64,000 nt of DNA from Extibacter muris. Lineage in GTDB: Bacteria; Bacillota; Clostridia; Lachnospirales; Lachnospiraceae. The DNA lies in the NCBI RefSeq assembly GCF_004345005.1, contig NZ_SMMX01000003.1, positions 248,001-312,000 on the forward strand. The letters run 5' to 3'. This document shows, piece by piece, positions 53,328 to 60,986 of the stretch. Both the position numbers and the translations under genes were made by a program. The notes beneath the pieces are model-generated. The model saw only the letters and a list, made by a program, of their open reading frames with translations, was not told the origin of the DNA and made no database searches. Each line of letters begins with the position of its first letter. Within the stretch, counting starts at the first letter, position 1.

Positions 53328-53985
53328 GAAGATTGTGATTGTGAGCGGCGGTGAACTTAATGAACAGCTGGCATTATCCTATCTGGACGAAGAGAGCGGC
53401 AGCTATGTGATAGGTGTGGATAAGGGGATGGAATTCCTGTATAGCCACCAGATCGCGCCGGATTATATCGTTGGGGACTTCGACAGTGTAAACCCTGGGA
53501 TAGCAGAGTATTACCGCACGCAGACGAATGTGCCGGTAAGAGAATTCAACCCGGTGAAGGATGCGTCTGATACAGAGATTGCCGTGAGGCTTGCCATGAC
53601 GCTCGGAGGGAAAGAGCTGATTATCCTTGGGGCTACCGGCGGACGGATCGACCATCTGTGGGCTAATGTGCAGACGCTTGCCGTACCTTTCAAAGCCGGC
53701 GTCAAAGCATATATTATTGATACGCAGAACCGGATCAGCCTTATCGGCGGTGAGACGCATCTGAAAAAGGAAGAGGCGTACGGGCCTTACTTTTCCGTGT
53801 TTCCGCTTGGCGAAACCGTGTATGGTTTTAACATTACCGGAGCAAAATATCCGTTGAAGGACCATACGCTGACTCCGTATGACAGCCTTTGCGTCAGCAA
53901 TCAGATAGACGCGGAGGAAGTGGTAATCGAGTTTGGCGGCGGCACGGTCATACTTATGGAGACAAGAGACAGCAAAGGGGCCTGA
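53320..53985 (+). CDS. thiN: Thiamine diphosphokinase
   Basis: 221 residues. It has the TPK catalytic region VGDFDSVNPG with its Asp pair, KDASDTEIAVRLAM, GATGGRIDHLWANV and the C-terminal beta domain KDHTLTPYDSLCVSNQ. It converts thiamine and ATP to thiamine diphosphate. It overlaps rpe by 8 nt; its stop codon is inside the stem of the operon terminator. No TPP riboswitch is visible near it. Confidence 0.93.
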   Translation: MSKKIVIVSGGELNEQLALSYLDEESGSYVIGVDKGMEFLYSHQIAPDYIVGDFDSVNPGIAEYYRTQTNVPVREFNPVKDASDTEIAVRLAMTLGGKELIILGATGGRIDHLWANVQTLAVPFKAGVKAYIIDTQNRISLIGGETHLKKEEAYGPYFSVFPLGETVYGFNITGAKYPLKDHTLTPYDSLCVSNQIDAEEVVIEFGGGTVILMETRDSKGA

Positions 53986-54014
53986 CCCTTTAAAGGAGGG
54001 GTCAGGCCCCTCTT
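53976..54014 (+). terminator. Terminator of the rsgA-rpe-thiN operon
   Basis: AGGGGCCTGACCC (53976-53988) pairs perfectly with GGGTCAGGCCCCT (53999-54011), followed by CTT and an A-rich stretch. The thiN stop (53983-53985) is inside the 5' arm. It ends the long transcript that starts near murE or later. Confidence 0.85.
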
Positions 54015-54044
54015 AAAAATATATGCAAAGAGAGGACATGACAG

Positions 54045-55145
54045 ATGAAGTTAGGAATTGTAGGATTACCTAATGTCGGAAAGAGTACATTATTTAATTC
54101 ATTGACAAAGGCAGGAGCAGAATCGGCCAACTACCCATTCTGCACGATCGACCCGAATGTAGGGGTCGTGACAGTGCCGGACGAGAGGCTGAGCGTGCTT
54201 GGGGAGATGTACCACACGAAGAAGATCATTCCGGCTGCCATAGAGTTTGTAGACATCGCAGGACTTGTCAAAGGAGCTTCCAAAGGAGAGGGGCTTGGCA
54301 ACCAGTTCCTCGCGAATATACGCGAAGTGGATGCTATCGTGCACGTTGTCCGCTGCTTTGAGGACGGCAATATCGTACATGTTGACGGAAATATAGATCC
54401 TCTGCGGGATATTGAGACGATCAATCTGGAGCTTATCTTTTCTGACCTGGAGATTCTGGAGAGAAGGATATCCAAGACGGCGAAGGTCGCCAGAAATGAC
54501 AAATCGGCAGCAAAAGAGCTTGTGCTTCTGGAGAAGATAAAGGCGCATCTGGAAGATAACAGGCTGGCTAAGACATTTGACGGCGCAGAGGATGACGAAG
54601 AGGAGGAGTGGCTGAAGAGCTATAATCTGCTCACTTACAAGCCTGTCATATATGCTGGGAATGTGGCAGAAGACGACCTTGCGGACGACGGGGCCGCCAA
54701 TGCGGGAGTCCAGGCGGTCCGCGAGTACGCCTCAAAAGAAGAGAGCGAGGTATTCGTCGTCTGTGCCCAGATAGAGCAGGAGATAGCAGAGCTGGATGAC
54801 GAGGAAAAGAAGATGTTTCTCGAGGAGCTTGGACTGGAAGAATCCGGCCTCGAAAAATTGATAAAAGCAAGCTACAGGCTCCTTGGCCTGATCAGCTATC
54901 TGACGGCAGGAGAGCCGGAAGTGCGGGCCTGGACGATAACGGAAGGGACAAAAGCGCCTCAGGCGGCAGGCAAGATCCACACGGATTTTGAACGAGGGTT
55001 CATCCGCGCCGAGGTAGTCTCCTACGATGACCTGATGGCATGCAAGAGCCATGCGGCAGCCAAAGAAAAAGGGCTGGTCAGGCTGGAAGGAAAAGATTAC
55101 GTTGTCAAGGACGGAGATATCATGTTGTTCCGGTTTAATGTATAA
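54045..55145 (+). CDS. ychF: Redox-regulated ATPase YchF/OLA1
   Basis: 366 residues. The P-loop [14 protein letters not shown] starts at residue 6, followed by the [13 protein letters not shown] region, [21 protein letters not shown] (switch II), a helical hairpin insert with [14 protein letters not shown], and the C-terminal TGS domain ([26 protein letters not shown]). The G4 motif is degenerate, as usual for this ATP-preferring family. It binds ribosomes and takes part in stress responses. Confidence 0.96.
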   Translation: MKLGIVGLPNVGKSTLFNSLTKAGAESANYPFCTIDPNVGVVTVPDERLSVLGEMYHTKKIIPAAIEFVDIAGLVKGASKGEGLGNQFLANIREVDAIVHVVRCFEDGNIVHVDGNIDPLRDIETINLELIFSDLEILERRISKTAKVARNDKSAAKELVLLEKIKAHLEDNRLAKTFDGAEDDEEEEWLKSYNLLTYKPVIYAGNVAEDDLADDGAANAGVQAVREYASKEESEVFVVCAQIEQEIAELDDEEKKMFLEELGLEESGLEKLIKASYRLLGLISYLTAGEPEVRAWTITEGTKAPQAAGKIHTDFERGFIRAEVVSYDDLMACKSHAAAKEKGLVRLEGKDYVVKDGDIMLFRFNV

Positions 55146-55164
55146 AAGGAAGAGGGGATTATAA

Positions 55165-56040
55165 ATGCACAGGACGATTGACTTTCCTAATATTGGAATT
55201 CATCTGAAGTCTGTCGGAGACCACATAACGGTATTTGGATTTGATATAACTTATTACGGTATGCTTATCGGTCTGGGGATACTGGCAGGCATATTTATTG
55301 CTGCCGCCGAAGCGAAGCGGAGCGGGCAGAATTCGGAAGACTATTTCGATCTGGCCATCTATGCCGTCATATTTTCCATTATCGGGGCCAGGATCTATTA
55401 TGTCATATTTTCATGGGATATGTATAAGGACGACCTGCTCAGCATCTTCAACACGAGGCAAGGCGGGCTTGCCATATACGGAGGCGTGATTGCAGCCGTC
55501 ATCACGGTAATCATATACGCCCGTATTAAAAAGATGTCGGCTCCTCTTATATTTGATACCGCGGGGCTTGGCCTTGTGGCAGGGCAGATGATTGGCCGAT
55601 GGGGCAACTTTTTCAACAGGGAGGCATTCGGGGAATATACGAACAACCTGTTAGCCATGAAGCTGCCGGTTGATGCTGTGCGGGGCTCGGATATTACGGA
55701 ACTTATGCGCAAGCATATGGAACAGGTTGACGGCGTCTCATATATACAGGTACATCCTACTTTTTTATATGAGTCGCTCTGGTGCCTGATGGTGCTTGTC
55801 ATCATGCTCATATACCGCAAGTATAAAAAGTTCGACGGTGAAGTGTTCCTCATCTACCTGCTCGGATATGGTGTCGGACGGGCCTGGATCGAGGGTCTGC
55901 GCACCGACCAGCTGCTGCTTCCGGGCGTGGGACGGCCGGTGTCCCAGGTGCTGGCAGGGATAATCGCTGTCGTATCGTTAGGGCTGATTATCTACAAACG
56001 CTTCAAAATCAGGCAGGAGACAGAAAGGGAACAGAGATGA
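55165..56040 (+). CDS. lgt: Prolipoprotein diacylglyceryl transferase
   Basis: 291 residues and about seven membrane helices. Signatures are YYGMLIGLGILAGIF, GGLAIYGGVIAAV (the usual His of HGG is Tyr, common in clostridia), the Lgt box GRWGNFFNREAFGEYT, and GYGVGRAWIEGLRTDQLLL near the C-terminus. It attaches diacylglycerol to lipobox Cys, so it serves the lipoproteins of this window. It overlaps the Nudix gene by four bases (ATGA). Confidence 0.95.
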   Translation: MHRTIDFPNIGIHLKSVGDHITVFGFDITYYGMLIGLGILAGIFIAAAEAKRSGQNSEDYFDLAIYAVIFSIIGARIYYVIFSWDMYKDDLLSIFNTRQGGLAIYGGVIAAVITVIIYARIKKMSAPLIFDTAGLGLVAGQMIGRWGNFFNREAFGEYTNNLLAMKLPVDAVRGSDITELMRKHMEQVDGVSYIQVHPTFLYESLWCLMVLVIMLIYRKYKKFDGEVFLIYLLGYGVGRAWIEGLRTDQLLLPGVGRPVSQVLAGIIAVVSLGLIIYKRFKIRQETEREQR

Positions 56041-57056
56041 CAAGTCTGAGTACGCTTTGCTACATGGAACGTGATGGCAAATATCTGATGCTTCACAGGA
56101 CGGTGAAGAAAAATGATGTCAACAAAGACAAGTGGATTGGCGTTGGCGGGCATTTCGAGACAGATGAAAGCCCTGAGGAATGCCTGCTCAGGGAAGTGCG
56201 GGAGGAGACGGGCTATACGCTGACATCTTACAGATTCCGTGGTATCGTCACTTTCGTGTCAGGAAACGGTGTGACAGAGTACATGTCCCTGTTTACCGCA
56301 GACGGTTTTGAAGGCGAGCCGGTACCTTGTGATGAAGGCGAGCTTGCATGGGTTGATATTGATGACGTATGGAGCCTGAACATATGGGAAGGCGATAAGA
56401 TTTTTTTCCGGCTCATGGATGAACGGGAACAGTTCTTTTCGCTAAAGCTCGTGTACGACGGACATGACAAGCTCGTATCGGCTTCTCTTGACGGCAGGCC
56501 GATGGAACTGTTCGACGTCCGTAACCCGGACGGAAGTCCGTCCGGAATCGTAAGAGAGCGGGGCATCGTCCATCGGGAGGGAAGCCTTCACGCAACAGCC
56601 CACATATGGGTCGTACGGGAGAATGACAAAAGCGGATATGATGTGCTGCTTCAGAAGAGAAGCGCATGCAAAGACTCAAATCCCGGCTATTATGATATCT
56701 CTGCCGCCGGCCATCTTCCAGCGGGGGACGATTACCTCCCCTCTGCGGTCCGGGAGCTTGCAGAAGAGCTTGGAATCATAGCAGAGGAAGAGGAGCTTCA
56801 ATACGTCGGCATCCACCACGGAGGCTTTGAAGATGTGTTCTACGGCAAGCCGTTCAAGGATGATGAGCTGAGCGCCGTCTATGTGTACAGCAGGCCGGTA
56901 CAGGCCGATAAACTGCAGCTGCAGGAATCCGAGGTTGAGGAGGTAATATGGATAGACTACGAAGAATGCATGAAAAGGATTGCTGATGGTACGCTTAAGA
57001 ACTGTATCTATGCAGATGAGTTCGAGATGGTTGGAAAATATCTCGGTGTCCTCTGA
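56037..57056 (+). CDS. Tandem Nudix protein: 8-oxo-dGTPase-like plus isopentenyl-diphosphate-isomerase-like domains
   Basis: 339 residues with two Nudix domains. The first (about 1-150) resembles MutT/8-oxo-dGTP pyrophosphatases, with box GGHFETDESPEECLLREVREETG. The second (about 160-339) has HRTEGSLHATAHIW-like sequence, then GHLPAGDDYLPSAVRELAEELGI and the FYGKPFKDDELSAVYVY region, as in Nudix proteins annotated as isopentenyl-diphosphate delta-isomerase; its box has Asp where Glu is usual after G-x5. The real substrates are unknown; family names for the second type are often loose. It starts inside the lgt stop and ends 1 nt before a composite-repeat copy. Confidence 0.85.
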   Translation: MTSLSTLCYMERDGKYLMLHRTVKKNDVNKDKWIGVGGHFETDESPEECLLREVREETGYTLTSYRFRGIVTFVSGNGVTEYMSLFTADGFEGEPVPCDEGELAWVDIDDVWSLNIWEGDKIFFRLMDEREQFFSLKLVYDGHDKLVSASLDGRPMELFDVRNPDGSPSGIVRERGIVHREGSLHATAHIWVVRENDKSGYDVLLQKRSACKDSNPGYYDISAAGHLPAGDDYLPSAVRELAEELGIIAEEEELQYVGIHHGGFEDVFYGKPFKDDELSAVYVYSRPVQADKLQLQESEVEEVIWIDYEECMKRIADGTLKNCIYADEFEMVGKYLGVL

Positions 57057-57057
57057 A

Positions 57058-57195
57058 TTTAAGTAATGTAGACGCCGATGGAGAGGTATGGGACAGATGC
57101 TGCGATGCGTCCGGGAACTGCTACTATCACACAGATTCCTAAGCCTGTGGAGTGTTCGCCGATAGCGGCTCTCACCCCGCAGCCACTTCATTTAA
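57058..57195. repeat. Composite inverted repeat, copy 3 (deletion derivative)
   Basis: 138 bp between convergent genes. The left part is the outer half of module A (GTAGACGCC, GATGCGTCCGGGAACTG, CGCCGATAGCGGCTCTCACC), nearly identical to copy 1. At CCCGCA it jumps to the outer tip of module B (GCAGCCACTT), deleting the inner halves and the centre. The right end supplies the stop codon of the minus-strand Rpn gene. Confidence 0.85.
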
Positions 57196-57683
57196 GTTCC
57201 TGAATGAGCTCCTGGATCACCTCTTCAGTCTCTTCCAGAGCATCGGCGATTTCTTCGACAGTCTTCCCTCTTTCAAGCTTCTTTCTGACCAGGTCTTTTA
57301 ATTTATTCCGGGCACCATTCTGTAAACCTTCTTGTAAACCTTCCTGCAGCCCCTTTTTCCTTGCCTCTTCTTTCTCATAGTATTTCTCTTCCCATGCCTG
57401 CATATACTTCACCCCGACTTCTTCACTATTGCGTACCTTCCGGACCCGGCCGTGGATGCGGCGGATGCGTTCGCTCCCGGCATGTTCCGCCGCCTCGTCC
57501 GTCGTATGCTCCACATAGTGCAGGAATTCCGCCAGCTCCTGTGAGACCTCATCATCATTCGTTCCACGGGTGTTCAGGAAGATCCGGGGCGCTCCGTCTT
57601 CGAGGACGCATCCCGGCTCTTCCTCGCACACGGTCCGTAAGGTTCAGTTTGTTTAATGGTATCAGCTTTTGTCTTTTGTTCAT
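57188..57683 (-). pseudogene. Rpn/PD-(D/E)XK transposase-family gene, internally deleted and frameshifted
   Basis: On the minus strand a normal start with GAAGGAG site (ATG at 57683) gives MNKRQKLIPLNKLNLTDR, typical of Rpn-family (recombination-promoting nuclease) proteins. The frame then loses sense. The C-terminal part continues in another frame: EEEPGCVLEDGAPRIFLNTRG, SQELAEFLHYVEHTTDEAAE, a coiled tail with GLQEGLQEGLQNGARNKLKD and an end at 57188. About 100-150 residues with the nuclease core are missing between them. The longest open frame is 57188-57631. A dead gene. Confidence 0.8.
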
Positions 57684-57940
57684 ATGGTTCTCCTTCATTT
57701 TATCATACTTTATCCACGGTAAACAGACGGAAAACAAAAGAACAGCCACATAGGCATCCCTCCTTCACATGAAAAAATTGCTACAAACATCGGATAGGTA
57801 CGGCGATCTGCCGTAGATGAATTAGATAAATCAGAATGTTTGAGTTGTACACGTATATTAACATAGCTTGCTACTCTGTTCAAGCAGAATACGGGGAATA
57901 TCAGAAATGCATGTACGACTAGGAAAGTTTTAAAAATCTA

Positions 57941-57969
57941 TTGACATTCATACAGATGTGTGGTTATAT
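57941..57969 (+). promoter_or_regulatory. Promoter of the first metal ATPase gene
   Basis: TTGACA (57941-57946), a 17-nt spacer, TTATAT (57964-57969). Transcription would start near 57976, at the edge of the palindrome at 57978-58003. The rest of the gene-free stretch 57684-58049 shows no other structure I could support. Confidence 0.8.
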
Positions 57970-57977
57970 TAAAGCAT

Positions 57978-58003
57978 AACATATGAATGATTGTTCATAT
58001 GTT
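57978..58003 (+). promoter_or_regulatory. ArsR/SmtB-type operator palindrome
   Basis: AACATATGAA (57978-57987), six bases, TTCATATGTT (57994-58003): a perfect 10-bp inverted repeat placed over the expected transcription start. Its shape, an AT-rich imperfect 12-2-12, is that of SmtB/CadC/ZiaR sites. A related half-site pair precedes the ArsR gene at 60569-60583. Confidence 0.75.
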
Positions 58004-58049
58004 CATAAAAACAATTAATGCCATTTTAAAATGTTCAGGAGGATTAGTT

Positions 58050-60422
58050 ATGTCAGCAGTTGAGAGAAAAGCATTGGATGTTTGCGGATGTGGATGCGGC
58101 CATGCTCATCACGGCGATGACGGGCAGGAATGCCATGATGGACACCGTCATGACCACAGCCAAGAACATACGCATGCATATAATGACCATCACGAACATA
58201 TAGACGAAGAACCCTACATCCACGACCATGCGTGCAGCGGCCATGATGAGTGCCATGGCCATCATCACGAGGAAGTGGTGCATACAGGCCGTGAATTCGC
58301 CCATGTGGGCCAAGATGTGCCACAGAAAGTATATATACTGAAGAACCTGAGCTGTGCAAACTGTGCGGCCAAGATGGAACAAGAGATACGAAAGATGCCG
58401 GAAGTAGAGATGGCGACCATCACTTATGCGACAAAGCAGCTGAAGGTGGCAGCCAGAGAACAGGAGAAGCTGCTTCCGAGATTCCGGGAAATATGCCGTT
58501 CTATAGAAAGTGAAGTGACCGTCACCCCGAGAGACGAGGTGCAGAGACAGCCGCGACAGGAACATGCCGGATTTTTCGTGGATAACAGGGCGGACGTCCT
58601 TGCTATCGCAGGGGGAGCCATCCTGTTCGTCGCAGGAGAGATGCTGGAACGGACCGCCTCCAATCCGATGATTGCCTCGGCGGCATTTATCATCGCTTAT
58701 ATACTGCTCGGATGTGGGATTGTATTTACAGCGGTGAAGAACCTTTCTAAAGGGCATGTGTTTGATGAGAACTTTCTTATGAGCGTGGCTACCCTGGCCG
58801 CATTTGCCATCGGGGATTTCGCAGAAGCGGTCGGAGTCATGCTGTTCTACCGGGTCGGTGAATTGTTCGAGCATATTGCGGTAGAGCGAAGCCGCTCCCA
58901 GATTATGGATGCGGTGGACTTAAGGCCTGAGGTCGTCAATCTGGTACATGGTGAAGCGGTTGACGTGATACCGGCCGGGGAAGCAGAAGCCGGTGACTTG
59001 ATTCTTGTACGGCCGGGTGACCGTATACCGCTGGACGGGCGCGTGGAGGAAGGAGAGAGCCGCATCGATACATCTCCGGTAACTGGAGAACCTGTACCGG
59101 TAAGCGTAAAGCCGGGGATGGAAGTTATATCGGGATGTGTCAATGAGCAGGGCGTACTAAAGGTAAGGGTCGAAAAGCCATTGAGTGAATCTATGGTGTC
59201 AAGAATTCTGGATTCCGTTGAGAACGCGGCGGCCAGCAAGCCGAAGATTGATAAATTCATCACCAAATTTGCGAGAGTGTATACTCCGATAGTAGTGGCA
59301 GCAGCTGTGGCGACGGCTATCATACCGTCGCTTATAACCGGAGACTGGAACCACTGGGTATATACGGCCATCACCTTCCTTGTAATCAGCTGTCCGTGTG
59401 CACTCGTACTCAGCGTTCCACTTGCATTCTTCTCGGGCATTGGAGCTGGCTCCCGGCGCGGGATACTGTTCAAGGGCGGAGTGGCAATCGAGGCGCTGAA
59501 AAGCGTGAAAGCTATCGTCATGGATAAGACAGGTACGATTACCAAAGGCAGTTTTGAAGTACAGCAGGCGACTGCTGTAGGCCGGTTTACCGAGAAGCAG
59601 GTGCTTACGATGGCGGCTGACTGCGAACTCGACTCCTCCCATCCGATTGGAAGCAGCATCGTGAAAGCGGCGCGGGAGATGAAGCTGGAGCTCATAAGAC
59701 CGGAGAAGTCAGAAGAAATATCCGGTAAAGGTGTGCGTGCCGTATTCCGTGACGGTGAAGTGCTCTGTGGAAATAAGGCGCTGATGGAGATGCATGGAGT
59801 AGATACTGTGGCGTACAGGAAGAAGGGGTACGGGACGGAAGTCCTCGTAGCCGTAAGCGGGGAGCTGGCAGGATGGCTCGTCATTGCAGACGTAGTCAAG
59901 GAGGAGGCCAGAGAAGCTATCGGCATGCTCAAAGGCAGGAATCTGGTGACAGCTATGCTTACCGGAGATGCCAGAGACAGTGCGGCGGCCGTGGCTGATA
60001 TGACTGGAATCGACGAGGTGCATGCACAGCTTCTGCCGGAGGATAAGCTTCACGAACTAAAGAGGATACGCCAAGAACATGGGCCTGTCATGTTTGTCGG
60101 AGACGGCATCAATGATGCTCCGGTACTGGCCGGCGCCGATGTAGGCGCCGCGATGGGAAGCGGTGCGGACGCGGCGATAGAGGCGGCCGATGTCGTGTTT
60201 ATGACATCCTCCGTGACGGCGATACCAGAATCCATCGGCATAGCCAACGCGACAGGAAGAATCGCGATGCAAAATGTTACGTTTGCCTTGGCGCTGAAAC
60301 TGCTGATCATGGTACTCGGGTTTGCCGGTATGGCGAATATGTGGATGGCGGTATTCGCAGATACGGGGGTAGCCATGCTCTGCGTACTGAATTCTATCCG
60401 TATCTTGTATAAACGGGTGTGA
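58050..60422 (+). CDS. Metal P1B-type ATPase with His-rich N-terminus and HMA domain (CadA/ZntA-like)
   Basis: 790 residues from ATG 58050 (AGGAGG 6 nt upstream). Residues about 10-85 are very rich in His, Asp and Cys (for example CGCGCGHAHHGDDGQECHDG). A heavy-metal-associated domain follows with NLSCANCAAKMEQ (CXXC), then the P-type core: TGE loop SPVTGEPVPV, metal-site ISCPCALVLSVPLAF (CPC), phosphorylation site DKTGTITKG, GDGINDAPVLAGADVG. CPC plus the His-rich tail suggests Zn2+/Cd2+/Pb2+ or Co2+ export. A palindromic operator lies at its promoter; an ArsR repressor follows. Confidence 0.93.
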   Translation: MSAVERKALDVCGCGCGHAHHGDDGQECHDGHRHDHSQEHTHAYNDHHEHIDEEPYIHDHACSGHDECHGHHHEEVVHTGREFAHVGQDVPQKVYILKNLSCANCAAKMEQEIRKMPEVEMATITYATKQLKVAAREQEKLLPRFREICRSIESEVTVTPRDEVQRQPRQEHAGFFVDNRADVLAIAGGAILFVAGEMLERTASNPMIASAAFIIAYILLGCGIVFTAVKNLSKGHVFDENFLMSVATLAAFAIGDFAEAVGVMLFYRVGELFEHIAVERSRSQIMDAVDLRPEVVNLVHGEAVDVIPAGEAEAGDLILVRPGDRIPLDGRVEEGESRIDTSPVTGEPVPVSVKPGMEVISGCVNEQGVLKVRVEKPLSESMVSRILDSVENAAASKPKIDKFITKFARVYTPIVVAAAVATAIIPSLITGDWNHWVYTAITFLVISCPCALVLSVPLAFFSGIGAGSRRGILFKGGVAIEALKSVKAIVMDKTGTITKGSFEVQQATAVGRFTEKQVLTMAADCELDSSHPIGSSIVKAAREMKLELIRPEKSEEISGKGVRAVFRDGEVLCGNKALMEMHGVDTVAYRKKGYGTEVLVAVSGELAGWLVIADVVKEEAREAIGMLKGRNLVTAMLTGDARDSAAAVADMTGIDEVHAQLLPEDKLHELKRIRQEHGPVMFVGDGINDAPVLAGADVGAAMGSGADAAIEAADVVFMTSSVTAIPESIGIANATGRIAMQNVTFALALKLLIMVLGFAGMANMWMAVFADTGVAMLCVLNSIRILYKRV

Positions 60423-60470
60423 TGATGGAATAACAGCAGTTCGATAAGTGAAGGATATTAATAGAGAAAG

Positions 60471-60513
60471 ATGACACCGAGATTACAAAAATGTTAATTT
60501 TGGTGTCATTTTA
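60471..60513 (+). terminator. Terminator after the first metal ATPase gene
   Basis: ATGACACCGAGATTA (60471-60485) pairs with TAATTTTGGTGTCAT (60495-60509) over a 9-nt loop, with two G-U pairs, followed by TTTTA. It separates the first ATPase from the arsR-ATPase unit. Confidence 0.8.
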
Positions 60514-60568
60514 GTAAAATGGTTGAAAAGGGATGTCCCATGTTGCATAATTAACAAGTGAACGGATA

Positions 60569-60583
60569 TTCATATGATATGAA
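60569..60583 (+). promoter_or_regulatory. Operator-like palindrome before the ArsR gene
   Basis: TTCATAT (60569-60575), one base, ATATGAA (60577-60583): a perfect inverted repeat sharing half-sites with the palindrome at 57978-58003. It lies 13 nt before the arsR-type start codon and overlaps a weak -10 (TTGCAT at 60543, 17 nt, ATATTC), consistent with autoregulation. Confidence 0.6.
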
Positions 60584-60595
60584 AGGACGGAATAA

Positions 60596-60955
60596 ATGAG
60601 GAAACCAGAAGCTGAATGCTGCGAGGCAGTCTGCATCCACGATGATGTGATTGACAGAGTAAGCAGGCAGATGCCTCCGCAGGAGAGAATGAAAGAACTG
60701 GCTGATTTCTATAAAGTGTTTGCAGATGCCACGAGGATCCGCATCTTATGCGTGCTTCTGGAATCGGAGATGTGTGTCTGCGATCTGGCAGAGGTGCTGG
60801 AGATGACGCAGTCTGCCATCTCGCATCAGCTTCGTGTACTGAAGCAGGCGAAGCTTGTGAAGAACCGCAGGGACGGCAAGACGGTGTATTACTCGCTGGC
60901 GGATGGGCATATACAGACAATTATTAGTCAGGGAATGGAGCATATTACGGAGTAG
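60596..60955 (+). CDS. ArsR/SmtB-family metal-sensing repressor (CadC-like)
   Basis: 119 residues. The N-terminal ECCEAVCIHDD supplies Cys residues (CadC alpha-N site style). The winged helix runs DFYKVFADATRIRILCVLL, ESEMCVCDLAEVLEMTQSAISHQLRVLKQAKLV with the metal box CVCD, and the wing RRDGKTVYYSL. The C-terminal helix ADGHIQTIISQGMEHITE has Asp/His and His/Glu pairs matching the alpha-5 site. It should leave the DNA when Zn2+, Cd2+ or Pb2+ binds. It stands between two metal ATPase genes, both probable targets. Confidence 0.92.
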   Translation: MRKPEAECCEAVCIHDDVIDRVSRQMPPQERMKELADFYKVFADATRIRILCVLLESEMCVCDLAEVLEMTQSAISHQLRVLKQAKLVKNRRDGKTVYYSLADGHIQTIISQGMEHITE

Positions 60956-60986
60956 ACAACATATATATACAAAAAAGGAAAGTGGA

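Noticed and set aside
53320-53985. TPP riboswitch near thiN
   Set aside because: No THI-box sequence is visible upstream; thiN overlaps rpe and is translated from a longer message.
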